A stretch of 64,000 nt of DNA, taken from positions 6,378 through 70,377 of the forward strand of contig DATBIM010000166.1 of NCBI GenBank assembly GCA_036556905.1. The letters run 5' to 3'. The translations under genes were made by a program, and so were the position numbers. The notes beneath the pieces were generated by a model. It made no database searches, was not told the origin of the DNA, and worked only from the letters and a program-made list of their open reading frames with translations. Shown here one piece after another: positions 19,403-28,365 of the stretch. Every line of letters begins with the position of its first letter. The stretch's first letter is position 1. The stretch is from 40CM-4-69-5 sp036556905 (lineage in GTDB: Bacteria; Methylomirabilota; Methylomirabilia; Rokubacteriales; CSP1-6).

Positions 19403-21763
19403 TTGGCTTTCGATTGGCTCTTGCGCGAGTGCCGGCTTCCCCAGCACCAGGGCGTCTGCGATCTCGGCCTCGCGGGGGGCCGGGTCGTCGCCGTCGCTCC
19501 TCGTCTAGACGGGCCGGCACGCCGTGAGCTGCCCGTCCGCGGGCGGCTGCTCCTGCCCGGCCTTCGCAACGCTCACGCGGGAGTCGTGGCGCCGGCCCAC
19601 GAGCTCGAGGGCCGAGCCGCCCGGATGCTGGAGACGGCCATCCGCCACGGCACCACGGCGATGCGGCTCAGCATTCCCCTCGATCGCGATGAGCCGCTCA
19701 TGCCGCTCCGCCTGCTGGCCCGACTGCGGGCGCAGTTCGCCGCGCGGCTCACCATCGAGTTGTCGCTCGGGCTCGCCGCGGCTGATATCGGGGGGCGGCC
19801 ACGCGGACTGGCAATGCTCCTCCAATCCGCGCGGCGGGCGGGAGCCGACAGCGTCGACGTCGAGATGGGACGGGAGTCCCGGGAAGCGCTGGCCCCGCTC
19901 CTGGACGGTCTCGGGGAGACCGGACTGAGCCTCGATCTGGCCCTCGACACCGCCCTGCCACCCACCCGGGTGGGGCCGGATGCGCTCGCCCTCACGCACG
20001 TCGTGGAGACGCTCGGCCGGCTCTCCGTTCGCCCGGCCGTACGCGTGCTCCACGCGACCGCCCTGGCCGCGGTCCATCGCGACGACGCCGGCTCGCTGCT
20101 CCGCGGGCTGGCCGCCCTCGCGGTGCCGGTCATCGTCTGCCCGCGGCAGACGCTGCAGCGCGCCGGCCGCGACGACGCGGCCGCCGTCCGGCGCGGCCTG
20201 CCCCGACTGCGGGAGCTGCTCGCCGCCGGGGTGCCTGTCGGCCTGGGCTCGGGCGCATGCGCCGAGGCCGCGGCGCTCGACCCGCTGGCGGCGGTGTGGC
20301 TGGCCGCCTACGCGAGCCACATGGGCACACCCGCTGCGCTGGAGCGGGCGCGGGGCATGGTCGCGCCCGGACCGATCGAGCCGGGCATCCAGGCCGATCT
20401 CGTCGTCCTGGACGCGCCGAGCTTCGCGCGGGCGGTGGTCGACCACGCGGAGAAGATCGCCGTGTTCAAGCAGGGCCGTCTGGTTCACCAGGCAGCGCGC
20501 CACAGCGAGACGGTCGCGGTTCGGGGGCCCCAGCGGCTCGTGGTCCGTGGGGCCACGCTGCTCCGGCGTGCCGGGCGACACGACATCGTCGCCGTGGACG
20601 GTGTGGTCCGCGAGATCGCGCCCCAGGCCGGGTCAGTGGATGGCACCGAGATCGTCGCCGCCGGCCGACTCGTCACCCCGGCCTTCGTCGACGCCCACCT
20701 GCACGTGGACAAGGCGTTCGTGATGGATTCGTGTCAGCTCGGCGAGGCGAATCTGTCGGTGGCGGCGGCGGTGGAAGCGATGCGCGTGGTCAAGGCGCGC
20801 TACACCGCCGATGATCTGCTCTCCCGTGGCCGGCATACGCTGGCCCGCGCCCTGCGGCACGGAACCACCGCCATCCGGGCCCAGTGCGACGTCGATCCCG
20901 TTATCGGCCTGCTGGCCCTGGACGCGCTGGTCGCGCTCCGCCGCGAGTTCGCCGACCGCCTCGATCTGCAGATCGTGGCCTTCCCTCAGGAAGGCCTGCT
21001 GGGCGGGCCCGAGGCCGTCGACGTGATGCGCCAGGCCTTCAAGGCCGGTGCCGATCTGGTGGGTGGCGGTCCGCTGGATGCCGACTACCGGGGCCACATC
21101 GCCCAGGTCTTCGCCCTGGCCCGCGAGTTCGGCGTGCCCGTCGATATCCACGCCGACCTCGGCATCGATCGACTGCGCCCCCCGAGCGAGTGGGAGGCGC
21201 CCCTCGTGGCCGCCCACGCCCGGGCGACCGGGCTGGCCGGGCGGGTTGCCATCGGGCACTTCGCGGCGTCGAGCGCCCTCACGCGGCAGCAGATTCGCGA
21301 GCTGGCCGCGGTGCTGGCCGGGGCCGGAGTCCACGTGGCCGCGCTCACGGCCAGCGAGCTGTACCGACAGGGCATGGACGACCCGGTGAACAGCCGGCGC
21401 GGCGTCCCCCGCGTCGTCGATTTATTGGACGCCGGCGTCAACGTCGTGTTCGCCTCCAACAACATCCGTGATGCGTTCGTGACGTTCGGCAACGCCGACA
21501 TGCTCGAGCAGGCGTTGCTCGGGGCCACGGCCACGCACCTGGACGATCCCGACACCGCGCTGGAGATGGTGACCTCCCGGGCGGCCGCCCTCCTGGGCCT
21601 CACCGGGCGCGACGCCGTAGCGGTGGGCAAGCAGGCCGATCTGGTGGTCCTCGATGCCCGGTCGGCGGCGGAGGCCATCAGTGACCAGGCCGAGAAGCTC
21701 TTCGTGATCCGGCGCGGGCAGATCATCGCGACGAACCGGGTCGAAGGCGCCAGCGACCCGTGA
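19403..21763 (+). CDS. Tandem-fused amidohydrolase (two cytosine-deaminase-like domains, first one degenerate)
   Basis: This 786-residue protein is two amidohydrolases in a row. The C-terminal half (about 375-786) has the cytosine-deaminase order: DAHLHVDKAF (His432, His434), IVAFPQEGLL, DIHADLG, IGHFAASSAL and FASNNIRDAF. The N-terminal half (about 1-370) keeps the same scaffold but reads NAHAG, so the second metal His is Gly60, and its other ligand sites are lost. It is presumably structural or regulatory. In the active half the Asp that binds metal in cytosine deaminase is Asn686, so the substrate is probably not cytosine. The start is TTG 19403, the only start before the first strand. It heads a five-overlap operon. 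Confidence 0.82.
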   Translation: MAFDWLLRECRLPQHQGVCDLGLAGGRVVAVAPRLDGPARRELPVRGRLLLPGLRNAHAGVVAPAHELEGRAARMLETAIRHGTTAMRLSIPLDRDEPLMPLRLLARLRAQFAARLTIELSLGLAAADIGGRPRGLAMLLQSARRAGADSVDVEMGRESREALAPLLDGLGETGLSLDLALDTALPPTRVGPDALALTHVVETLGRLSVRPAVRVLHATALAAVHRDDAGSLLRGLAALAVPVIVCPRQTLQRAGRDDAAAVRRGLPRLRELLAAGVPVGLGSGACAEAAALDPLAAVWLAAYASHMGTPAALERARGMVAPGPIEPGIQADLVVLDAPSFARAVVDHAEKIAVFKQGRLVHQAARHSETVAVRGPQRLVVRGATLLRRAGRHDIVAVDGVVREIAPQAGSVDGTEIVAAGRLVTPAFVDAHLHVDKAFVMDSCQLGEANLSVAAAVEAMRVVKARYTADDLLSRGRHTLARALRHGTTAIRAQCDVDPVIGLLALDALVALRREFADRLDLQIVAFPQEGLLGGPEAVDVMRQAFKAGADLVGGGPLDADYRGHIAQVFALAREFGVPVDIHADLGIDRLRPPSEWEAPLVAAHARATGLAGRVAIGHFAASSALTRQQIRELAAVLAGAGVHVAALTASELYRQGMDDPVNSRRGVPRVVDLLDAGVNVVFASNNIRDAFVTFGNADMLEQALLGATATHLDDPDTALEMVTSRAAALLGLTGRDAVAVGKQADLVVLDARSAAEAISDQAEKLFVIRRGQIIATNRVEGASDP

Positions 21764-22998
21764 GCCCCCTCGGCGTGCGGCCGGCCAACCAGGAGGCGCT
21801 CCGCCGCATCCAGCGCAGCCAGGCCCGGCTCGTCGGCGTGCGACGGGCCGCCGACGTCGTGCCCGGCCTCGGCGAGTACGTCGTCCTGCACGCCGGCCCT
21901 CCCCTGTCCTGGGAGCGAATGTGCGGGCCGATGCGAGGCGCGGTGATCGGCGCCAGCCTCTTCGAGGGCTGGGCGCGCACCCCGGCCGAGGCCATGCACC
22001 TCGCCGAACGCGGTCGCCTCCGCTTCGCCCCTTGCCACGAGCACCGCGCCGTGGGCCCGATGGCCGGCATCGTGACGGCGTCGATGGCGGTCTTCGTGGT
22101 CCAGAATCCCGCCTTCGGCACGGAGGCCTTCGCCACCATTAATATGGGGCCGGGCAAAGTTCTCAGGATGGGCGCCTACGACGACTCGGTGCTCGAGCGG
22201 CTCGCCTACATGAACGGGGAGCTGGCTCGCCTCCTCGACGAGGCCATCGTCCGGAGCGGCGGCGTGGACGGCAAGAGCCTGATGGCCCAGGCCCTCGCCA
22301 TGGGTGACGAGTGCCACAACCGGTGTCGCGCTGCCACCTCGCTCCTGGTGCGCACGCTGGCCCCGGGGCTGGCCGCCGCGCGAGCCGGCGACAGTCAGCG
22401 CGCGCTGGCCTTCCTGGGGGCCAGCGATTCCTTCTTCCTCAATATCGCCATGGCTGGCGCCAAGGTCATGCTCGATGCCGCCCACGGCCTGACGGCCTCG
22501 AGCGTGGTCACGACCATGGCCCGCAACGGCACCGAGTTCGGGATCCGCGTGAGCGGGACCGGCGATCGGTGGTTCACGGCGCCGGCGCCCACCGTGCGCG
22601 GGGTCTATTTCCCGGGGTACGGGCCCGAGCACGCCAATCCCGACATGGGCGACTCGGCGATCACCGAGACGGTGGGGCTCGGTGCCTTCGCGCTGGCCGC
22701 GGCCCCGGCCATCGTGCAACTCGTCGGTGGCTCGGCCCAGCTCGCGCTGGACACCACGCTCGACATGTACGAGATCACGCTCGCCGAGCACGAGACGTTC
22801 AGGATTCCGGCGCTGGACTTCCGGGGCACGCCGCTCGGCATCGACGTCCGCCGGGTGGTCGAGACGGGGGTGGTCCCCGTCATCGACACCGGGATCGCCC
22901 ACCGCGAGGCCGGTGTCGGCCAGATCGGCGCGGGCCTCACCCAGGCCCCACTAGGGTGCTTCGTGGCTGCCGTGGAAGCCCTGGCCGCCTCGGCATGA
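21760..22998 (+). CDS. DUF1116 protein, YlbE/AllG-like (short copy)
   Basis: This 412-residue protein matches E. coli YlbE (AllG) over its whole length: YVVLHAGPPLSWERMCGPMR, LFEGWA, PCHEHRAVGPMAGI, INMGPGKVLRMGAYDD, ARNGTEFGIRVSGTGDRWFT, ANPDMGDSAITETVGLG and VVETGVVPVIDTGIAHREAG. With FdrA, YlbE takes part in oxalurate (oxamate) carbamoyl transfer. The GTG start overlaps the amidohydrolase stop (GTGA) and the stop overlaps the next paralogue (ATGA). It lacks the N-terminal module seen in that paralogue. Confidence 0.88.
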   Translation: MSPLGVRPANQEALRRIQRSQARLVGVRRAADVVPGLGEYVVLHAGPPLSWERMCGPMRGAVIGASLFEGWARTPAEAMHLAERGRLRFAPCHEHRAVGPMAGIVTASMAVFVVQNPAFGTEAFATINMGPGKVLRMGAYDDSVLERLAYMNGELARLLDEAIVRSGGVDGKSLMAQALAMGDECHNRCRAATSLLVRTLAPGLAAARAGDSQRALAFLGASDSFFLNIAMAGAKVMLDAAHGLTASSVVTTMARNGTEFGIRVSGTGDRWFTAPAPTVRGVYFPGYGPEHANPDMGDSAITETVGLGAFALAAAPAIVQLVGGSAQLALDTTLDMYEITLAEHETFRIPALDFRGTPLGIDVRRVVETGVVPVIDTGIAHREAGVGQIGAGLTQAPLGCFVAAVEALAASA

Positions 22999-24428
22999 GC
23001 GCGCCGGCCCGCCCGCTGTTCGCGGGACCGCCCCGAATCCTGAGCCTCGGGCTCCCGGTCTTCGCCGCCGAGCTCGAGCGGCTCGGCGTGACGGTCGCTC
23101 ATCTGGACTGGCGGCCTCCGGCCGGCGCCGACGACCGGCTCAGCGCGGCGCTGGCCCGGCTGGGAACCCGGCGCGAGCTCGTCGAGCGCGCCAATGCCGA
23201 GGCCTTCGCGCGCCTGGTCGGTGGCGAGCCGACACTGGTCGACTGTCGTCCGGCCGGGGAGATTCTCGAGCTGCCACCCCGCACGATCCTGCACGCCGGC
23301 CCACCGCTGCCCTGGACGCGCATGGGCGAGCCGATGCGGGCCGCCGTGCAGTGCGCCATCCGGTACGAAGGCTGGGCGGCCAACGACGACGCGGCCGGGA
23401 CGATGGTGGAGCGCGGCGAAGCGACCCTCGCACCGTGCCACCACTGGGGCGCGGTGGGCCCGATGACCGGCATCATCACCGCATCCATGCCGGTGTTCGT
23501 GGTGACGAACCGGATTCACGGCAACCAGGCGCACGCGACCATCAACGAGGGGTTGGGCAAGGTGCTGCGCTTCGGCGCCAACGACGAGAGCGTGATCGCC
23601 CGCCTGCGATGGCTGGCCAGCGAGACGGGACCGCTCCTGGGCGCCGCGCTGCGCGCCTCCGGAGGTATTCCGCTCCGGCCCCTCATCGCCCAGGCGCTGC
23701 GCATGGGCGACGAGATGCACCAGCGCAACCTGGCTGCCTCCGCGCTGCTCGCGCGCGCCCTGATGCCGCACGTGGCCCGCGCGGGGGGCCGCCACGGCGC
23801 GGTGGCCCGGCTCGCCGAGTTCATCGCCGGAAACGATCAGTTCTTCCTCAATATCGCGATGGCCGCGGCCAAAGCCATGGCCGACCCGGCCGCGAACATC
23901 CCGCACAGCACGCTGGTCTCGGCCATGGCTCGCAACGGCACGGAGTTCGGGATCCGGGTATCCGGGCTGGGGGACCGCTGGTTCACCGCCCCCGCGCCCG
24001 ATCCGGTGGGCCTGTACTTCCCCGGGTTCTCGGCGGCCGACGCCAATCCCGATATGGGCGATAGCGCCATCGTGGAGACGGTCGGGCTGGGCGGGGGGGC
24101 CATGGCCGCGGCTCCCGCGGCCGCCCGCTTCGTCGGCGCCGGGGGCATCGCGGAAGCGATCGCGGTCACCGAGGAGATTGGCGAGATCTGCCTGGGCGAG
24201 CATCCCCACTTCCGCATCGCCACCCTCGACGAGCGCGGCGCGCCGGTAGGAATTGACGTCCAGCTGGTGGTGGAGACGGGCGTGACGCCGCTGATCAACA
24301 CCGGCATCGCCGGGCGCCGCGCCGGCACCGGTCAGGTCGGGGCGGGCATCGTACGGGCGCCGCTGGCGTGCTTCGAGCAGGCGCTCCTCGCGCTCGCCGC
24401 CGAGGAAGGGACCACCCACGGGCCATGA
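22995..24428 (+). CDS. DUF1116 protein, YlbE/AllG-like (long copy with extra N-terminal module)
   Basis: This 477-residue paralogue of the preceding gene repeats the same motifs (TILHAGPPLPWTRMGEPMR, PCHHWGAVGPMTGI, INEGLGKVLRFGANDE, GTEFGIRVSGLGDRWFT, ANPDMGDSAIVETVG). About 60 extra residues at the front contain FAGPPRILSLGLPVFA and HLDWRPPAGADD. That front module is the same sequence type as the free frame at 5195. The two copies probably form a heteromeric complex with FdrA, possibly replacing YlbF/AllH, which I do not find here. ATG 22995 and the stop are both in four-base overlaps. Confidence 0.88.
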   Translation: MSAPARPLFAGPPRILSLGLPVFAAELERLGVTVAHLDWRPPAGADDRLSAALARLGTRRELVERANAEAFARLVGGEPTLVDCRPAGEILELPPRTILHAGPPLPWTRMGEPMRAAVQCAIRYEGWAANDDAAGTMVERGEATLAPCHHWGAVGPMTGIITASMPVFVVTNRIHGNQAHATINEGLGKVLRFGANDESVIARLRWLASETGPLLGAALRASGGIPLRPLIAQALRMGDEMHQRNLAASALLARALMPHVARAGGRHGAVARLAEFIAGNDQFFLNIAMAAAKAMADPAANIPHSTLVSAMARNGTEFGIRVSGLGDRWFTAPAPDPVGLYFPGFSAADANPDMGDSAIVETVGLGGGAMAAAPAAARFVGAGGIAEAIAVTEEIGEICLGEHPHFRIATLDERGAPVGIDVQLVVETGVTPLINTGIAGRRAGTGQVGAGIVRAPLACFEQALLALAAEEGTTHGP

Positions 24429-25369
24429 GCCTCATCGTCGTCGCCATCGGCGGCAATGCGTTGCGCAGCGAGGACGGCGTCGGCGCCCCCTCGGAGTGGT
24501 TCGACGCGCTGTCGGCATCCTTGCCCCCCGTGGTGGATGTGATCGCGGCCGGCCACCGCGTCGTCCTTACCCACGGCAACGGGCCCCAGGTGGGCGAGGA
24601 GCTGTTGCGGATGGAGATCGCCAGGCCGGTGATGCCGGCGTTGACGCTCGACCTGTGCGTGGCCGAGACCGAGGGCAGCCTCGGCTACGCCATCCAGCAG
24701 GTGCTGGGTAACCTGCTCCGGGGCCGGCAGCTGGGAACCGGGGTGGCGTCGCTGGTCACCCAGGTCGTCGTCGATGGCGCGGATCCCGCGTTCCGAACCC
24801 CGACCAAGCCCATCGGGCCGTTCTACAAGAAGGCGGAAGCCCTCCGGCATGCGCGGGAGTACGGTTGGACCGTGGTGGACGACAGCGGTCGCGGCTGGCG
24901 CCGGGTCGTGCCCTCACCGCGGCCCGTGCGCGTCGTGGAGACGCCGCTGATCCGGACCCTCGTGGGAGCCGGCATCGTGCCCATCGCGGTGGGCGGAGGC
25001 GGCATTCCCGTGCTGGAGACGCCGACGGGCTTTCGCGGTGTCGAGGCCGTGATCGAAAAGGACTTCGCCACCGCGGTACTGGCCCGTGATCTCGGCGCCG
25101 ATCGGGTCTACTTCCTCACCGGCGTGGACCGGGTCGCCGTCGGCTGGGGCACGCCGGCCCAGCGTTTCCTCGACCGCCTCACCCTCGCCGAGGCGCGCCG
25201 CCTCCTCGCCGCCGGCGAGTTCCCGCCCGGCAGCATGGGACCCAAGGTGGAGGCGGCCGTGCAGTTCGTGGAAGCTGGGGGCGCGGCCGCCGTCATCACC
25301 TCGCTGGACCGTTTGGCCCAGGCCGAGCGGGGAGCGGCGGGCACGAGCATCAGCCGGGAGGAGCCATGA
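24425..25369 (+). CDS. arcC: Carbamate kinase
   Basis: This 314-residue kinase converts carbamoyl phosphate and ADP to ATP, CO2 and ammonia. Family landmarks are VVAIGGNAL at the start, VVLTHGNGPQVGEELL, ETEGSLGYAIQQ, TKPIGPFY, RRVVPSPRPVRVVE, VGGGGIPV, EAVIEKDFATAVLA, FLTGVDRV and GSMGPKVEAAVQF. In the E. coli allantoin system a catabolic carbamate kinase consumes the carbamoyl phosphate made by FdrA/YlbE/YlbF. Position directly after two DUF1116 genes (ATGA overlap) supports the same job, while no arginine deiminase genes are nearby. Confidence 0.95.
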   Translation: MSLIVVAIGGNALRSEDGVGAPSEWFDALSASLPPVVDVIAAGHRVVLTHGNGPQVGEELLRMEIARPVMPALTLDLCVAETEGSLGYAIQQVLGNLLRGRQLGTGVASLVTQVVVDGADPAFRTPTKPIGPFYKKAEALRHAREYGWTVVDDSGRGWRRVVPSPRPVRVVETPLIRTLVGAGIVPIAVGGGGIPVLETPTGFRGVEAVIEKDFATAVLARDLGADRVYFLTGVDRVAVGWGTPAQRFLDRLTLAEARRLLAAGEFPPGSMGPKVEAAVQFVEAGGAAAVITSLDRLAQAERGAAGTSISREEP

Positions 25370-26112
25370 ATCGCTTGCAAGGCAAGGTGGCCATCATCAC
25401 CGGCGGTAACACCGGCATCGCGCGCGCCGTGGCCCTGGCCTATGCCGACGAGGGCGCCGACGTGGCCATCGCCTGGATCGCCCGAGAGCCCGACGCCCAG
25501 GCGACCCGGCGCGAGATCGAGATGCGCGGCCGGCGGGCCCTGGCCGTGCGGACCGACGTCACCCGGGAATCCGACGTGCAGGCGCTCGTGGCCGCCGTGA
25601 ACGAGGCGTGGGGCCGCATCGACGTGCTCGTCAGCAGCGCCGGGATCCAGAAGGCCCAGCCACTCACCGAGACGAGCGTGGAGGACTGGGACCGCATGAT
25701 CGCCGTGCACATGCGCGGGGCGTTCCTCTGCTGCCGGGGGGTGGCTCCCACGATGATGGCCCAGCGGAGCGGCCGCATCATCCTGGTGACCTCCCAGCTC
25801 GCCTACCTCGGGCGCCCGCGCTACACGGCGTACTCGGCGGCCAAGGGGGGGCTGCTCACCTTCATGCGGGCCCTGGCCCAAGAGCTCGCCCCCTGGGGGA
25901 TCCTGGTGAACTCGGTGGCTCCCGGACTCATCGACACGGGCTTCGACCCGCTCCCCGAAGAGGCCAAGCGCGCTCACGCCGAGCACTTGCCGCTCGGGCG
26001 CCTGGGGACGCCGGCCGACCTCGTGGGCGCTTTCGTGTTCCTGGCCTCCGAGGAGAGCCGGTACTTCTGCGGTCAGACCCTGCATCCCAACGGCGGGGAG
26101 ATCATGCCATGA
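25366..26112 (+). CDS. Short-chain dehydrogenase/reductase (SDR)
   Basis: This 248-residue classical SDR has the NAD(P) motif ITGGNTGIARAVA (TGxxxGIG type, last Gly replaced by Ala), the structural VSSAGIQ in place of NNAG, the catalytic Ser in LVTSQLAYLG, and YTAYSAAKG with Tyr and Lys. It resembles 3-oxoacyl reductase/glucose dehydrogenase-like SDRs. The substrate cannot be told. It overlaps carbamate kinase at the start and the racemase-like gene at the end, and has the strong ribosome site GGGAGGAG. Confidence 0.9.
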   Translation: MNRLQGKVAIITGGNTGIARAVALAYADEGADVAIAWIAREPDAQATRREIEMRGRRALAVRTDVTRESDVQALVAAVNEAWGRIDVLVSSAGIQKAQPLTETSVEDWDRMIAVHMRGAFLCCRGVAPTMMAQRSGRIILVTSQLAYLGRPRYTAYSAAKGGLLTFMRALAQELAPWGILVNSVAPGLIDTGFDPLPEEAKRAHAEHLPLGRLGTPADLVGAFVFLASEESRYFCGQTLHPNGGEIMP

Positions 26113-26825
26113 AGCTGCTCGTCATCAATCCCAACAGCTCGGAAACGGTGACCGCGGCCATCATGGAATCGGCCCGCCGGGCGGCGGCGCCGGGGACGAC
26201 GCTGATCGGCGCCACCACCCGGGGGGGGACCCGCAACATCGACTCCGCCTTCGGCGACTACCTGTCGGGCGCCGCGATGATCCGGACCTGCCTGGAGGCG
26301 GTCGGCCGCCACACCCCCGACGCCGTGCTCCTGGCCGGGTTCGGTCGGGTCGGCATCGACGCCCTCAAGGAGGCGCTCACGGTGCCCGTCGTCTCGATCT
26401 CCGAGGCCTCGATGGCCGTGGCCTGCCTGCTTGGTCACCGCTTCACTACCCTGACCATGCTTCAGCAGTTCATCCCCTATCAAGAAGATCTGGTCCGCCT
26501 GTTCGGCTTCGAAGCCAAGTGCGCGTCGGTGCGCGCCATCAACATCAACGTGGAGGAATGCGTGAAGGAGCGCGACCGGACACTGGCCGAGCTCACCGAG
26601 CAGATTCTGGCCGCGGTCCGCGAGGACCGGGCCGAGGTCGTGATCCTCGCCTGCGCCGGGTTGTGCGGCTACGAGCGCGAGCTGAGCCAGCGCGCCGGCG
26701 TTCCCGTGCTCGATCCCGTGGCCGTCGGGGTCAAAGTTGCCGAGAGCCTGGTGGGCCTGGAGCTGGTGCATTCTAAAATCCGCAAGTTCGCGCGGCCCCC
26801 CCAGCCCCTCGACCACTATCTGTAG
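26109..26825 (+). CDS. Asp/Glu/hydantoin racemase-superfamily protein lacking one catalytic cysteine
   Basis: This 238-residue protein starts MKLLVINPNSSETVTAAI, the signature of hydantoin and allantoin racemases. These use two cysteines, near residues 76 and 181 in hydantoin racemase. Here the second is present (Cys182 in ILACAGLCGY), but the first position is Gly77 in LLAGFGRVG, where relatives have a Cys followed by FGD. Two-base racemisation through that cysteine pair is therefore unlikely. It may be a decarboxylase- or isomerase-like member or bind a planar ureide. It is last in the operon starting at 19403. Confidence 0.82.
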   Translation: MKLLVINPNSSETVTAAIMESARRAAAPGTTLIGATTRGGTRNIDSAFGDYLSGAAMIRTCLEAVGRHTPDAVLLAGFGRVGIDALKEALTVPVVSISEASMAVACLLGHRFTTLTMLQQFIPYQEDLVRLFGFEAKCASVRAININVEECVKERDRTLAELTEQILAAVREDRAEVVILACAGLCGYERELSQRAGVPVLDPVAVGVKVAESLVGLELVHSKIRKFARPPQPLDHYL

Positions 26826-26920
26826 CGAACGGCCACTGCCGCCGCTGCCATCCGTCATTCGCACTACCCGGCTTCATAAGGTCCGGCGGCCGTTTTCCCG
26901 GCGGCGGCCCGATGGCCATC

Positions 26921-26929
26921 TGCTAGATT
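26921..26929 (+). promoter_or_regulatory. Possible extended -10 promoter of the cyclase operon
   Basis: TGCTAGATT combines a TGn extension with TAGATT (26924-26929). It would start transcription near 26936, about 35 bases before the cyclase ATG. The rest of the 145-base gap 26826-26970 shows GC-rich imperfect repeats and nothing else I can name. Confidence 0.3.
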
Positions 26930-26970
26930 CAAACCAGGTCGTGACGATCCCATCGCCCTGAAGACGAAGC

Positions 26971-28365
26971 ATGGACCAGCCTGACGGGAGCCCCGTCACC
27001 CGCATTCGTCTGCCTCTGAAGCTGAAGCTCGGTCTTCTCATCACCGGGCTGCTGGTGATCGCGGTGCTGCTCCTGAGCGGCGTCCTCCTCTACAGCACCG
27101 AACAAAGCCTGCTCACGGAGACGACCAAGCGGGGTCACACGATCGCGCAACACCTGGCCAACGCCGCCCGCAACCCCCTGCTCACCAAGGACGAGCTCAC
27201 GCTGAATCTCCTGGTGCGGGACGCGATGAAGGACGGCGACCTGGTGTATGTGGTCATCACCGACCACCAGGGCAAGGTCGTGGCCCACACCGACGTGAGC
27301 CGGCTCGGCCTCGCGCCGGACCCGGTCGCGCTGGAGTCACTGGGAACCGAGCCGGTGGTGAACGTCTACACCACGGCCGAGCGGGGGCGGATTCTGGACT
27401 TCACCATTCCGCTCATTTTCCGCCGCGTCACCGTCGGCATGGTGCGGGTCGGCATCAGCCAGAAGTCCGTGGACGAGGCCATCGCCACCGCCCGCAATCA
27501 CACCATCCTGATCAGCATCGTCATCGTGATGATCGGACTGGCCCTGGCCCTGGGGCTGGCCAGCCTCCTGGCCCAGCCGATCCTCCGCCTCGTGGAGGGC
27601 ACGCGGCGCGTCGCCGCCGGTGATTTGACCGTGGATCTGGCCGTCTCGTCCCGCGACGAGATCGGCATCCTCACCGAGGCCTTCAACACGATGACCACGA
27701 GCCTGCGCGAGAAGGTGATGATCACCCGGGCCTTCACCCGCTACGTGGACCGGGACGTGGCCGACGAGCTCCTCAAGGACCCCGAGCAGCCGGTCCTGGA
27801 AGGCGAACGGCGCGAGGTCACGGTGATCTTCTGCGACCTGCGCGGCTTCACCCAGCTCTCCGAGCGCCTCGGCCCCGAGGAGGTCGTGTTGCTCCTCAAC
27901 CAGTTCTACGACCTCATGATCGAGGCCACCTTCCGGAACGCCGGCACCCTCGACAAGTTCCTCGGCGACGCCATCATGGCGGTCTTCGGTGCGCCCATCG
28001 CCCACTCCGATCACGCGCTGCGGGCAGTGCGCACCGCGGTGGCCATGCGGGAGGGCGTCGAGCGTCTGAGCCGCCGGCGCATCCGCCGGGGTGGGGAGCC
28101 TCTCTCGGTGGGGATCGGCGTCAGCACCGGCGAGACGGTGGCGGGGACGGTGGGGACCGACGACCGCATGGAGTACACGGTCGTGGGCGACAGCGTCAAC
28201 GTCGCCGCCCGGCTGGAGGCCACGGCCAAGCCCATGCAGATCCTGATCTCGGCGCGGACCTGGGAGGCCGTCAAGGAGGCCGTGAAGGCGCGTCCCCTCG
28301 GCGTGGTGCGGGTGAAGGGCAAGGAAGAGGAGATCGAGGTGTACGAGGTCCTGCACCTGCTATGA
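26971..28365 (+). CDS. Membrane adenylate/guanylate cyclase (class III) with HAMP domain
   Basis: This 464-residue protein has a first transmembrane helix at about 18-42, a periplasmic sensor of about 140 residues, a second helix at about 178-200, a HAMP domain to about 250, and a class III cyclase domain. The cyclase domain shows the metal-binding Asp pair (FCDLRGFTQLS and GDAIMAVFG), the substrate Lys in LDKFLGD and GDSVNVAARLEA. It should make cAMP, or cGMP, in response to an envelope signal. Its stop overlaps the deacetylase lipoprotein start by four bases, so cell-wall or lipoprotein sensing is a fair guess. Confidence 0.92.
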   Translation: MDQPDGSPVTRIRLPLKLKLGLLITGLLVIAVLLLSGVLLYSTEQSLLTETTKRGHTIAQHLANAARNPLLTKDELTLNLLVRDAMKDGDLVYVVITDHQGKVVAHTDVSRLGLAPDPVALESLGTEPVVNVYTTAERGRILDFTIPLIFRRVTVGMVRVGISQKSVDEAIATARNHTILISIVIVMIGLALALGLASLLAQPILRLVEGTRRVAAGDLTVDLAVSSRDEIGILTEAFNTMTTSLREKVMITRAFTRYVDRDVADELLKDPEQPVLEGERREVTVIFCDLRGFTQLSERLGPEEVVLLLNQFYDLMIEATFRNAGTLDKFLGDAIMAVFGAPIAHSDHALRAVRTAVAMREGVERLSRRRIRRGGEPLSVGIGVSTGETVAGTVGTDDRMEYTVVGDSVNVAARLEATAKPMQILISARTWEAVKEAVKARPLGVVRVKGKEEEIEVYEVLHLL

